From: Eonycteris spelaea
Lineage: Eukaryota > Chordata > Mammalia > Chiroptera > Pteropodidae
Assembly (NCBI GenBank): GCA_003508835.1
Contig: PUFA01000084.1
Span: forward strand, 1,984,001 to 2,048,000
Length of the DNA: 64,000 nt
Direction of reading: 5' to 3'
The notes beneath the pieces were generated by a model. That model did not search any database. It saw only the letters and a list, made by a program, of their open reading frames with translations, and was not told where the DNA came from. Shown here piece after piece: positions 35,491-46,209 of the stretch. Numbering within the stretch: the stretch's first letter is position 1; the number at the start of each line of letters is the position of its first letter. The position numbers were made by a program, and so were the translations under genes.

Positions 35491-35685
35491 CCCAGGATAT
35501 GCTATTTAACTGTATGATCTGACTCAGTTCCAACATGCTCCTAGGAGTTCTTGTTGATTGTTTTATTTTGTGTAGAAAGCTGAGGCATAGAGCAGTTAAT
35601 AAGTTGCCTATATTCACAGAGCAAGTGAGTGGTGAAGCTAGAGCCTAGTCCCTTAAACATTACTGTGTGCTACTTATGTCTCCAG
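35491..35685 (-). repeat. MIR, antisense, right part after the L1
   Basis: 'TTGTGTAGAAAGCTGAGGCATAGAGCAGTTAATAAGTTGCCTATATTCACAGAGCAAGTGAGTGGTGAAGCTAGAGCC' is the MIR core in antisense, continuing the piece at 34835-34904. Confidence 0.65.
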
Positions 35686-36044
35686 CAAGCTGTATCGGAT
35701 TCTGAGAAATTTGTTCACTGTATCCGTTTTAAAGAAAATTTGAGGACAGAGGTTTTTAAAGACAAAAGGTAATGGCCAGAATATACAACACCCTATCCCA
35801 GGTGAACTCTGAGGGGAATTAAACCTGAATGAGGGGAGTTGTGGAAATTAATCTGTGGTGATATCTGTGTGTGTGTTGTTTGGAAAATGGCCATACATAC
35901 ATAAATGGTTCAATGACAGTTTTGGCTTGAGAAGTTTAATGGAGCATCTGGGTGCTAATACGTTGATGGTTAAATATGTTGGAAATATCTTCCAGTTTGT
36001 GTTTGCCCTTTGGTTTTCTTTATGATGTCTAATCAAAACTATTA

Positions 36045-36372
36045 TTTTACATTATTTTTAAAACAGTTTTAGGTTCACAGCAAAATTGAGTAGAAAGTAC
36101 AGAGAGTTGCTGTATATCTGCTGTTTTCCCCCAACATACAAACAGCCTCTCTCCTGCCATCAGCATTCGGCCCCTGAGTGATACATTTGTGGAAATGGAA
36201 GAACCTACGTTGACACATCATTATCACCCGGAGTCCATGGTCTGCATTAGCGATTACTTGGTGTGTATATTCTGTGGGTTTGGACAAGTGTATAATGACA
36301 TGTATCTACCATTGTTGTATCATATAGCATCGTTTCACGGCCCTAAAAAAATCCTCTGTGCTCTGCCTATTA
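36045..36372 (-). mobile_element. LINE-1 3'UTR fragment, antisense
   Basis: 'TTTTAGGTTCACAGCAAAATTGAGTAGAAAGTACAGAGAG', 'CCTACGTTGACACATCATTATCACCCGGAGTCCATGGTCTGCATTAG', 'GTGGGTTTGGACAAGTGTATAATGACATGTATCTACCATTG', 'AAAAAAATCCTCTGTGCTCTGCCTATT' is a clear old L1 3'UTR of a subfamily different from its neighbour. Confidence 0.85.
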
Positions 36373-36409
36373 AAGTTTTAAATTTCTAGTTAGTCAAATT
36401 TGTATGTAT

Positions 36410-36635
36410 TCAAAGGCATAGACTCTGGAGCCAGGCTTCCTGGTTTCAAATCTCTGCACTGGCACTTGTTAGTCATATGACTTTGGGCAAGTTACTTAAT
36501 GTCCTAGTGCTTCAGTTTCCTCATTTGTGAAATGAGGTAACAATAATGTCTACGTCAGTGGGTTGCTGGGAGGATTCAATGAGACAATTCATGTAAAGTG
36601 CTGATAGTGGTGCCTAGCATATAGGAAGTGCATAT
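36410..36635 (+). repeat. MIR SINE, near full length, sense
   Basis: One of the best-preserved MIRs here: 'GGCATAGACTCTGGAGCCAGGCTTCCTGGTTTCAAATC', 'GACTTTGGGCAAGTTACTTAATG', 'CTTCAGTTTCCTCATTTGTGAAATGAGG', 'GTTGCTGGGAGGATTCAATGAGACAATTCATGTAAAGTGCTGATAGTGGTGCCTAGCATATAGGAAGTGC'. Confidence 0.85.
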
Positions 36636-36639
36636 AGAA

Positions 36640-36944
36640 GAGCAGAATTTTTTATTATATTCTTTATGGTTTTGTATTTTTATTGCCTTGTTTGAGAAAG
36701 CCTCCTTTACCTTGAGTTATAAAATTGTTCTCTGTTTGGTGGTTTCTATTCTGTTTAATTTGTCCTTACTTAGTGGATTTTTCAAGTCTTATTGGTTGTT
36801 TTCCTGCTTGTGTTTTCAAGCTTCTCTTTTATTTCTAAGTACTTAATAAATATAAGTATTTTATGTTCTTTATCTGTATTATATCTGAAGTATTTGTTGG
36901 TATGTTAGTGGACAGATTCTTTCTTGTTTCTGCTGGTATTCAAG

Positions 36945-36990
<46 letters not shown>

Positions 36991-37620
36991 GTGTGAGCTT
37001 ATAATTCGTCTTGGAACTTTGCTGTAAGAATTCTTTTAGGGTTGGGTTGAAATTGAATTCTTCCAGAGAGGATTGTAGTTCATTCACCCAAGAGCCTGGG
37101 ATTTCTACCAACCTGGAATTGCTTTAAATCAAATTCTCTGAGTAAGGTTTTTCAGATAAGATGAATATAGACTGACCCCCACCCCTCCATGGGCCAGCTC
37201 ATTGCTAAACAAAATTATCAGGTAATGTTTCTTTGCCTCTCTCCAGTGCCAAAATTGAGAGTGGTGGTAATCCATGTTGTCCACTTCTGTGTGGCAGGGT
37301 CAGTTTTCTTGTTCATCCTCTTTCTTTGGAGCACTTTTGGGGGCTTGAGGTTTCATCCCGTGTTCTCCACAACCACTACTCACGTAGCTGATGATGCAGA
37401 GCTTAGGGTCTTTAGGGTCCAAGGGAAGGCTTCAAGGAAAAATCTAGTTCTGGTGCTTATGTGTTTTTCAGGATTCTTGACTTTACTTAAAATTTGGGGC
37501 TCTGCAGCTTCTTTTTGTGTCCCTTCAGTATGTTTAAAAATGCATTTCTCTCTATATTTTTATCCAATGTTTAGTTGCTTCTATCAACTATTCAGAGTAT
37601 TTAATTTGCAATAATGCCAG
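36640..37620 (-). repeat. probable old LINE-1 3' region, antisense
   Basis: T-rich, then G/T-rich text ('ATTTCTAAGTACTTAATAAATATAAG', 'CTTGGAACTTTGCTGTAAGAATTC', 'AATTCTTCCAGAGAGGATTGTAG', closing with 'TTTGCAATAATGCCAG') resembles an antisense L1M 3' region. The 141-codon ATG frame at 37189-37614 lies inside it and is low-complexity and hydrophobic, as reversed L1 often is. I do not call it a gene. Confidence 0.5.
36947..36988. repeat. (GT)21 microsatellite
   Basis: Twenty-one uninterrupted GT units inside the L1-like block. Likely length-polymorphic. Confidence 0.97.
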
Positions 37621-37653
37621 AAATGGGTGTCTTCATCTTTTTTCTGCTCCTTA

Positions 37654-37737
37654 ATCCCCTTCCTTCCCCTCTCTTGTCCTTCCTGCTCCCCTCTCTTCCC
37701 TTCCTTCTCTTTCCTTTCCCTATTCCCTTCCTTTCTT
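37654..37737. repeat. polypyrimidine tract (CCTT/CTCT-rich)
   Basis: About 84 bases almost entirely C and T on the plus strand, with only a few purines. Such tracts can form triplex (H-DNA). It encodes the charged Lys/Glu/Arg-rich minus frame at 37584-37769, which is a composition artefact. Confidence 0.9.
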
Positions 37738-38444
37738 AGCCTATAATGGTTCAGCAAAACAAGCTTCATCCTAGACAGAGGTATAAAGATTAAAGACCTT
37801 TTATGTGGGTGGCGGGCTTTAATTATCCTGGCACCAATTTTCTTGAAGATTTTTTATTTATTGAATTATGTGTAAATAATTCTTTAACTCCTCTTAGCAA
37901 AGTATAGTGTGTTATTAATTATTATATCTATAGTGAACTAGAGAATTATCTTGAGGTAATACACACAAACTCCTTGTGGGTATATATAAAATTAATCACA
38001 TTTATAAACATAAACTGCGTAAGTTAACCCTGTCTCTATCCTTAAGCCTTTTGATTGTATTCAGTTTACTCCTGTGGGCCAGGCTTTCATCTATCTAATC
38101 TTTGGACATTTCAAAGTTTCTTAGGCAATTGTGAAATCTGTTTTCCTAGGATTATTAAAAATCTGTTATTTGAAAGTCTTAACCTGTTTTATTCTCAGAT
38201 CTCTAAATTGGCTTCTATCTGGAGATTCCTTTGCTTTTCTTCTCTGGAAATCAGGGATGATCATGATTGCTATCTAGTCTGAACTGCAGTGGTTGAATTG
38301 CAGAATTCCTTGCAGCCCCCATGCTATCAGTTTCTTCCAGAAAGACAGTCTCGTAGAGTTGATTTTATCATCTAGAAAGAATGAACTGATCTGACTTTCA
38401 GAAACCATTCAGATAAATTTAGCCTGGAGCTAAGCACATAAAAT

Positions 38445-38552
38445 TCATATGTCATTCATTCACCAAACATTTGTTAAACACCCACTGTGTAGCAGGGATT
38501 AAGAGTATGTGTGAGGGACTGGAAATGTAGTTATCAATAGGACAGGTTCCTG
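38445..38552 (-). repeat. L2 3' end, antisense, left part
   Basis: 'CATTCATTCACCAAACATTTGTTAAACACCCACTGTGTAGCAGGGATTAAG' is the antisense L2 tail. It stops at 38552, where an L1 tail has inserted. The L2 resumes at 38641. Confidence 0.75.
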
Positions 38553-38640
38553 GTATCTGTATACCCAAACCTCACTTTTTACACTTAAACTTACACAATG
38601 TTACATGTCAGTTATATCTCAATAAATCTGGGGGAAAAAA
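38553..38640 (+). mobile_element. 88-bp LINE-1 3' end inserted in L2
   Basis: 'CAGTTATATCTCAATAAATCTGGGGGAAAAAA' is an L1 3' end with its poly(A). The flanks 'AGGACAGGTTCCTG' (38539-38552) and 'AGGCAGAGTCCCTG' (38643-38656) both match the same L2 site, so they read as a decayed target-site duplication of about 14 bp. It is an extremely 5'-truncated insertion. Confidence 0.7.
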
Positions 38641-38720
38641 TAAGGCAGAGTCCCTGATGTCAAGAAGTTAATGGTTTAATGGGGATGGCTCATAGATTTT
38701 TCTAATCCTCTGTATTCTTA
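38641..38720 (-). repeat. L2, antisense, right part
   Basis: 'GTCCCTGATGTCAAGAAGTTAATGGTTTAATGGGGATGG' continues the L2 text after the L1 insertion. Confidence 0.65.
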
Positions 38721-39232
38721 GAGAAATATCATCTCCCCATCTCCCTCCCCACCCCACTTCCCCACCCCGCAAAAAAACTATAAACAACAAAAACCCCCCC
38801 TCTAGAGATGTGGTTGGTTTAATGAATATGCAATATTTATAAAGTTGTTATCTCAATACTACTAGGTGATCCCAGTAGTGTACCTCTAGTCCCAGGGTAG
38901 TTTTGCATTTTTAAAATCAAGATTTTGATATTTATTCGATATCTTTTTTAAACATTGAGACTCCTTGACAAATCCTATTTACTAATGTTTTGTTCTATTT
39001 TCTAATCCCCTAAACATGGAGTCTTTTACTTTTTAAAATACCAAACTCTCCATCTACCCTTTTATTCCATATCCCCACTTCTCTTTAGTGCATACAACTG
39101 CCTTGGTAATTATAATTATTCTCCCGATTGCTTTTCTTGTGATAACCATTCTAAGCATTTTGGGCTCTTTTTATACAGAGAGTGTGCTGGGAGAAAAAGC
39201 TAATTAAGTAGGCAAAGGGGAAAGCTGTGACG

Positions 39233-39890
39233 ACATGGACCCCTTTCATCTGTGGGGAATACGTTCCAAGATACCCTAGTAGATGCCTGAAACTTTGAGT
39301 AGTACTTAAACCCTATACGCGCTATGTTTTTTCTTGTAAATACATATCTGTGCTAAAGTTCAACTTATAAATTAAACGTAGAAATCGATTAACAGCAATA
39401 ACTAATAATAAAATAGAATAACTATAACAATATATAGTAATAGATGTTGTGTGAATAGTCTCTCAAAATATCTTATTATACTGTATTCACCTTTTCTTTT
39501 ATAAGAAGCATTTTATGGTTTCTCTTTGGCATATCCTAATTGCCATCATCACTACTCTTGTTCTTTGCAGCCATTATTAAGGTAAAAAGGGCTACTTGAA
39601 CACAAGCACTGAGATACCTTCATAGTTGATTTGATAACTGAGATAGCTACTAAGGGAGTAATGGGTGGTAGTGTGTACAGCCTGGAGATACTCGACAAAG
39701 GGAAGATTCATGTCCCGGGACAGACAGAGCTGGATGGTGTGAGATTTCATCACACTATTCAGAACAGCATGTAATTTAAAACTTAGGAATTGTTTATTTC
39801 TAGAATTTTCCATTTAATATTTTCAGCCCACAGTTGACCACAGGTAACTGAAACCATGGAAAGCGAAACCATGCATAAGGGGGGACAGCT
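39233..39890 (-). mobile_element. Tigger-family (pogo/Tc1-mariner) DNA transposon, antisense, internally deleted
   Basis: Both ends match the Tigger1/MER2-type inverted ends: left 'GACCCCTTTCATCTGTGGGG', right 'GAAACCATGCATAAGGGGGG'. The left part has the AT-rich 3' region with repeated AATAACTAATAAT. The right part has 'GATTTCATCACACTATTCAGAACAGC', shared in reverse with the second copy at 44550-45052. The transposase gene is absent through internal deletion. A TA follows the right end, but no TA is preserved at the left. Confidence 0.88.
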
Positions 39891-40586
39891 ATAACAACAT
39901 GTTAATTTCTCTGCCTTAGCACATCTACTTGTATAAAATAAGCCCTCTCTTGAAGAATATGTTTTGAACTGTTCTTTTATCTTTTCCTTAAAAAAAAAAA
40001 GTTCAAAACACATATGTTTTAGGAGAGGACTTATTTAGAATCTGTAAAGAAATCACAAGGTTATGGACTCCAAGTTTTTTTTTTTTGTTATTATTTCCAG
40101 AGCATATCTACTTTTTTCTAAAGCACAGGTTATGTCATATAAGATGCATCTTAGTTTCTGACCCTGGCGGATAAATTTCACCATTGTATCACATACTGGG
40201 GATCTGATGGGGTAGGCTCCAAATAGCTTGAAGTTTACTATGTAAATGTACTTCGCAGCAGACTTACATGATATCTTATGTTTTTTTTCTATAATAGTGA
40301 GCTATATAAACTTAAAGCTTCTCTTTCTATATTTAATCATAAGAGTATGTTTTAGTCTTTCCTTCCCTATGGACCTACATTGGGTCCCACCAAATGTATG
40401 AAATGCTTTGAGAATGTCAGGAACCCCACCTCGCTGGACTGTAAGAGTCCTTAGAGAGGACTTCCTTCTGGATATTGTCACTGTTGACACTGATTAGACC
40501 CTGGAGGGTTCACTTTGGCCTTGCCGGTACCATCATTTCAACTCCTCAAAGTATGCAGAAATCAAATTGCTTCCATGTTCTATGGT

Positions 40587-40943
40587 TGTCTTAGTCTGTT
40601 TAGGCCACAGTGAAAAAACATGAGACTGGGTAGCTTATAAACAATACATATTTTATTCCTCACAGTTCTGGAGGCTAGGAGGTCCAGGATCTGGTTCCGG
40701 CAGATTTGGTGTCTGGGAAGAGCCCACTTCCTGATTGATGGCTGTCTTCTCACTGTAACCTCACATGGCAGAAGAACAAGCGATCTCTCTGGGGCCTCTT
40801 TTATAAGGGTACTAATCCCAATGATGAGGGCTCTGCCTTCATGACCTAATTACCTCCCAACAGCGCACCTCCATTATAACACCTTGGAGGTTAAGATTTG
40901 AACACATGGATTTTGGGAAAACACAAACATTCAGACCATAGCA
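40587..40943 (-). mobile_element. MLT1-type MaLR solo LTR, antisense, full length
   Basis: Starts 'TGTCTTAGTCTGTTTAGGCC' and ends 'CATTCAGACCATAGCA'. Between these lie 'CTCACAGTTCTGGAGGCTAGGAGGTCCAGGATC', 'CTCACATGGCAGAAG', 'CTCTTTTATAAGGG.ACTAATCCCA' and 'CATGACCTAATTACCTCCCAA', all in MLT1A/B order. It is complete from TG to CA. The 5-bp flanks do not match well, so the duplication has decayed. Confidence 0.92.
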
Positions 40944-41384
40944 ATAGCCATAAGCCAAATGGTGCTGACCTCTCTATCAGCCCAAGAATTTGAGGATATT
41001 GCATGTAAAGCCAGAATTCAATGCCCTTTAATGGCACTTAGCTGTGATTAAATAAGAGTTTCTAAAAATGGTTGTAGGAAAATTCGTGATCCATATGTAT
41101 CTGACCTCACATACCTTTCACGAAAATAAATATGAGATGGACTAAATTGTGTATATAATAACAAAGAAGCTTGAAAGAAATATAGGAAAGTATTAATAGA
41201 ATTAACTAGAAAAAATTTAAGTTGTATGTACACCAAAAAATATAGTATAGAGAATTGAAAGGCCCACTACAAATTTCAATACCTATTATAGAAAAATTAA
41301 TACTTAAATATATGAAGAACTCATAAAAAGATAAGAGAAATGTTAGAACTCAAAAAACTAAAGGGTAAAAAATTGTATGTGATA

Positions 41385-41790
41385 TGTTTAATGGAATATT
41401 ACTCAGCTATAAGAAGAGATGAAATACTGTGATTTGCTACAAATAGATGGACCTTGAGATAATCATGCTAAGCAAAATAAGCCAGACAGAAATAGTTGAA
41501 AATCACATGATATCACTCATATGTGGGATATAAACCTAAAAGCAGCAAACAAACATGACAAACAAACAGACTCCTAGACATGGACAATAGACTAGTGGTT
41601 ACCAGAGGGTAGGAGGGAGGGGAAAGAGGGAAGTTGATGAGGTAAAAGAGGCCAAATATGTGGTGACAGAAAGAAATCTAACTATGGGCGGTGAACATAT
41701 AATGCAAAATATATATGATTTATTGTTGAATTGTACCCTTGAAACTTACTGGATTTCATTAACGAATGTTATATAATAAAAAAAATTTAG
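41385..41790 (+). mobile_element. LINE-1 3' end, sense, 5'-truncated
   Basis: 'AATGGAATATTACTCAGCTATAAGAAGAG', 'CTTGAGATAATCATGCTAAGCAAAATAAGCCAGACAG', 'CTCATATGTGGGATATAAAC', 'AGTGGTTACCAGAGGG' is the end of ORF2 and the 3'UTR, closed by an A-rich tail near 41780. Confidence 0.9.
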
Positions 41791-42819
41791 GAAAAAGATG
41801 TTTATTATTAATTACTAAAAACTCTACCTTAGAACAATTATGAAATACTACAATTTGTCTATCAAATTAGGGCAGACTTAAAAAAAGCGGTAATATAGAA
41901 CACTAAAGAAGACATGGTATAACAGAAAGCATTCCATATTACATATAAATTGAATTAATAAAAATTTCTGAAAAATAATTTGGAAATATGTAGCAAGAGC
42001 ATTTAAAACATCCTTACCCCTTGCTCCAATAATTATATTTTTGAGGTCTCTTCTAGAAATAGTAAATTTTAGAAGCAGATATCATGATTTTGGGAAGATG
42101 GAGTAGATGTATTTTTTTCTTTTCTTCGCACTAAACACAACGTGGGTGGCAGAAGCAGCACTCCTACCCTGCCTGACAGCGTCAGTTAAGCAGAGGCTGA
42201 GTGGTGGCCAGAATTCTCACCCTGCCCATAGGTAATGAGGAGCCCGTCTACCTAAGTGTCAATAAAGGCTGAGTGTGGTACCTGGGATTCTAACTCCACC
42301 TGAAAATGAAAAGTTGGGACCAACCCCTTCCCCTGCCAGAGCAGTGCTGAAGAAAGCTGACTAAAAGAGGTTTTAAATACGATCCAGAGTCTTAAATATC
42401 TCAGTGCAAAAATTGAAGTCACGCAAGTACTAGATGAAACATAATCAACCAGTCTGGAATCTTGTGTCCAACACCAATGAGATAATCTGCCATGTGGGCC
42501 CTTTCCATCTTCCATAGAAAGAAGAGGCAATATGCATGATGAAAACTCTTGCTGTTTTCTTCCCCCAAAATATTTCAGCCTCCAAATAATCCTTTCTTTA
42601 TTAATAGGTCCCTTATCCCACCCTTCTTCCTATAAAAATCTATTTGTACAACCCCTTAAGCTGCTCGATGGGATGCTGCCTGATTCATGAATCCTTTGAT
42701 AAAACCAATTAGAGCTTTACATTTACTCAGTTTGGTTTTGTTTTTTTAACATTATATAACCCATAGGATAAATATCATTGAGTCATGCTCATCTAAATCT
42801 ATAATTGAGTATGTACATA

Positions 42820-43555
42820 AATGTGGGAGAACTGATAGCTCTTCCTTACAGAAGACTTCTAATTAACAAATACAGAAGGAATGAGGGAGAAATGACCATT
42901 AGACAGAAAAAATTATAACTTTGCAGGCAAAATTCACTGATGGATGCTAGTATCATTGGGCGAAAGTTTGAGAGGAAACAGGATATCAGCCATCTCAGAG
43001 TATCTCACCTAATATATGCTTTACAAAGTGGAAAAATAGTAATTTTACAGTGAAGAAATCCAGGAGACACCACCTGAAAAGTGCTCAAGATAAATATCAC
43101 CAGTACTAAGACCTATCATGCACCCCCTAAAATGATACACTGAGGACACAGTATCACTCTGTAATAAAAAAAAAAAAAAAGCATAACCTCAGTCTAATCA
43201 TCAGGAAACACTAGGCAAACCCAAGGTGAGAGACATTTTGATCAGAAGTGTGAAGGCCATGAAAGATAGGTAAGGATTGAGGAACTGTCATAGATTGTAG
43301 GAGACTAAGGAAATACCATAAGTAAATGCAGTGTTAGATCCTAGAATAGGGAAAGGGCAATAGAGATTAAACTGATGAAATTCAAGTCTATAGTTTCATT
43401 GATGGCATTATGCCAGTGTTAATTTCCTGATTTGACAGTTGCATTAAGATTATATAAATTGTGAACATTAAGGTATATGTGAATACTTCATATTGTTTTA
43501 CGGCTCTTCTGAAAGTCTAAAATTGTTTAAACAAAATGTAAAAAAATTCAGGAGA
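42820..43555 (+). repeat. old LINE-1 3'UTR (L1M-type), sense
   Basis: 'GAAGGCCATGAAAGATAGGTAAGGATTGAGGAACTGTCATAGATTGTAGGAGACTAAGG', 'GATCCTAGAATAGGG', 'CCAGTGTTAATTTCCTGATTTGAC', ending 'CTGAAAGTCTAAAATTGTTTAAACAAAATG' is the recognisable 3' tail of an L1M element. A poly(A) run of 15 lies at 43168-43182. Weak L1-like text also occurs at 42060-42500, where a 92-codon minus frame shows no domain. Confidence 0.55.
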
Positions 43556-43649
43556 AAATAAAATATCAACAGTGCTATCTTTTGGGTAATGCTATGATAG
43601 ATTTTTTCTTATTGACTATACTTTTTGTATTTATCAAATTTATGTTTGT

Positions 43650-44430
43650 TGAAAATAGGAAATATTTCAAATGTACTGAGAGTAGAAAAATACATTAGAT
43701 AACTACGTTTAAATTCAGTGTTGTTACTATTTTGCCATATTTGTGTTAGTGTTTTTTAAGGATATAAAATATTTCAGAGACATTTTTAGGTATTTTTTCT
43801 CATTTTAACCTACATTTAGATATATTTGTCTACAAACAATGCTTAACACTGTTTTGTGTACTTAAAAATATATAATATATTTAGAAATAATGTACAAATC
43901 CTTCTACAACTTTTTCATTCATTATATTTTTAAAATTTGTTCATTTTCTATTCATTTAAATGCTATCTAGTATTCTCTTGTAGAGTTGTATGAATTTAAT
44001 CATTCTTCTCTTGAAATAACTTGTTTTCTCCACTTCCCGCCTTTATTGCTGCTATTACAAATAATGCTCTGATTACTCATGGACAAAACTTTCTATGAGC
44101 CTGTGTGCAGATTTTGTAATAAACCATGGAAGTGGAAATTCTGGGTTGTAGGGTATGTGCATCTGGTATATTACTAAATATTTCCCAATTTCCCTCCAAC
44201 GTGGCTAAACCCATTTGTACTCTGACTAGCAGTGTATGAGTTCCCATTTCTCCATCCTTGCCAACACTTCTATCATGAGACTTCTAAATTTGCCAGTCTG
44301 ATCAGTGTGAAATAATAATTTCAATTTTGTTTTAATTTGCATTTTTTCTTAGTCATGAAGTTGAACATCTTTTTTGTATGATTCTTGGTTATTTGTGTTT
44401 CCTATTTTGGAAATTACTTTTTCATATCTA
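43650..44430 (-). repeat. old LINE-1 (L1M/HAL1-like), antisense
   Basis: Antisense L1 order is visible: 'TTGCTGCTATTACAAATAATGCTCTGATTACTC', 'GTAATAAACCATGGAAGTGGAAATTCTGGGTTGTAGGGTATGTGCATC', 'CCTCCAACGTGGCTAAACCCATTTGTACTCTGACTAGCAGTGTATGAG', 'CCATCCTTGCCAACACTTC', 'GTCATGAAGTTGAACATC'. Confidence 0.75.
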
Positions 44431-44549
44431 AGTTTTTATGGTAACTTTATATGTACTAGTACTAAGGAATGGCATCACAAATGATGCAGTGTTTGATTGG
44501 ATTGGCTGAGAAATAATATCCACAAGTTTCGGGAGGCAGAGAGTATATA

Positions 44550-45052
44550 CGGTGGTCCGCTTTTTGTCTATGGTTTTTACTTTCTGTTGTTTCAGTTATT
44601 TGTGGTCAACCTTGGCCCAAAAATATGAAGTGCAAAATTCCAGAAATAAATAATTCATAGTTTTGAATTGTGTACTGTTCTGAATAGCGTGATCAAATCT
44701 CATGCTATCTCACCTGGTATGTGAGTCATCCCTTTTTGTCCAGAATCTCCATGCTGTATACATTCACTGTTCCCTAGTCACTTTGCAGCCATCTCAGTTC
44801 TCAAATTAGTTGTCACATCACAGTGCTTGTATTCAAGTAGCCTTATTTTATTTACTAATGGCCCCAAACAGAAGAGTAGTCATGCTGGCAATTTGGATAG
44901 ACCAAGAGAAGCATTAATGTGCTTCCTTTAAGGGAAAATGTCTGCATGCATAGGAGAACATAATATGTATAGGGTTTGGTACTATCTGGGGTTTCAGGTG
45001 TCTATTGGAGGTCTTGGGATGTATCCCCTGTAGATAAGGGGGGGGGCTACTG
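44550..45052 (+). mobile_element. Tigger1-type DNA transposon, sense, internally deleted
   Basis: Starts 'CGGTGGTCCGC' after TA (44548-44549) and ends 'GATAAGGGGGGGGGCTACTG' before TA (45053-45054), the TA duplication expected of pogo-like elements. An ATG at 44858 opens the relic of the transposase N-terminus (codons read M-A-P then basic residues). The frame shifts within about 25 codons, and the rest of the transposase is deleted. It is a mobile-element relic without activity, paired with the antisense copy at 39233-39890. Confidence 0.92.
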
Positions 45053-45978
45053 TATGTATTAATATTGCTTCAGGGGAGCTAAGTTCAGTGGTAGATATTT
45101 TGAGGAAGTGTATTTGAACTCAAGGTTAGGGAGACTTTTTTTTTTTTTAAACCATTAGATTTATTCTGGGATGGAATTGGTTGTCTGATCATAGAGCATG
45201 TTCAAGCTGTTTGCAGGGCCCCTATGAATGTAGTTAGAGTCCTCTGTTGGCAAGGACCATGAATGAATAATCATTTTAATCAAAGTCATTTAAAAAATGA
45301 CTTAAATGAGTCATTCTTAGAGTTTATAATTATGGTTGCTCAGTTAAAACATTGCTGGAGGTAATGGTGAGTCATTCTAATTTTTCTAAAATTCTTCAGC
45401 TAAACAATTAAGCCTAAATTGGCTAACCCAAAATGGAACAACACTCAATTCAAACTTAATTTTCATAATGGCACTTCAACCTCACCCCATCCTACTTCTA
45501 CTTCAGGTGACACTGCCTTTTGGGTGCCGTGATTCCTTCCTGTAGGTAATAATGTATATACCAGTGGTACCATTTTATCTTTCGTACCAAAGGATGTGAA
45601 AGCATAAGATAAATGGTAAATGGAAGACTCTTTAGAGAAAGGAGAAAGTTATAGCATTAGGCAGACTATAAAAAGTTATTATTGAGGAGTTAAAGGGCCC
45701 TTTATAAATGGACTGGGAGTGCAACATGAGGATTTGAGTTAAAGGGAGAGTTTTCTGATAGATTTTCAAAACACTTTAATGAGTTTAATGGAAGTTGAGG
45801 AATCCTTTCTGAAGCCATTTAGAGAGACAGACAGACAGACAGACACTGGGGCTAGGGTTTAGATGTTGTCCTCCCAGACGGAAACTCACTCTTTTCTGGG
45901 ATGACACCTGACAAACCCTAAGTGGCTTCTAACCCTCAAAGGTCTAGTATGAGAATAACAAGTATTTATCCTCTAGGC
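45053..45978. other. unassigned; short GACA microsatellite
   Basis: No gene is seen. A (GACA)5 array lies at about 45826-45845. The rest is AT-rich and unnamed. Confidence 0.45.
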
Positions 45979-46201
45979 CAGTAATCTTCAACCTTTTTGG
46001 CACCAGGACCAGTGCTCCTATGAGAATCCAATGCCTGAGGATCTGAGGTAGAGCTGAGGTGGTGATGCTAGTGCTGGGGAGTAGCTGCAAATACAGATGA
46101 AGCTTCGCTTGGCTCCTCTGCTGCTCACCTCCCACTGTGCCTCTCAATTCTAACAGGCCACAGACCAGTATGGCCCACAGCCTGGGGGCTGGGGATCCCT
46201 G
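45979..46201. mobile_element. MER1-type hAT-Charlie transposon, internally deleted, 8-bp duplication
   Basis: Ends 'CAGTAATCTTCAACCTTTTTGGCACCAGG' and 'CCTGGGGGCTGGGGATCCCTG' are the MER1 termini. Internal landmarks are 'GCTCCTATGAGAATCCAATGCC' and 'AAATACAGATGAAGCTTCGCTTG'. The flanks CTCTAGGC (45971-45978) and CTCTAGAC (46202-46209) agree at seven of eight bases, the hAT signature. At 223 bp it is shorter than the usual non-autonomous form of about 340 bp. Confidence 0.9.
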
Positions 46202-46209
46202 CTCTAGAC

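Noticed and set aside
36905..37111. minus frame with a His-Thr run
   Set aside because: The run is the (GT)21 microsatellite translated in reverse.
37189..37614. 141-codon ATG frame with hydrophobic stretches, possibly a membrane protein
   Set aside because: It lies within T/G-rich antisense L1-like sequence. Hydrophobic composition is expected from that bias. No signal peptide, conserved motif or gene context is seen.
37584..37769. Lys/Glu/Arg-rich minus frame
   Set aside because: It is the direct translation of a polypyrimidine tract read in reverse, so a composition artefact.
45041..45046. G-run considered as a second G-quadruplex
   Set aside because: It is a single G9 run at the Tigger terminus without further G-runs nearby.
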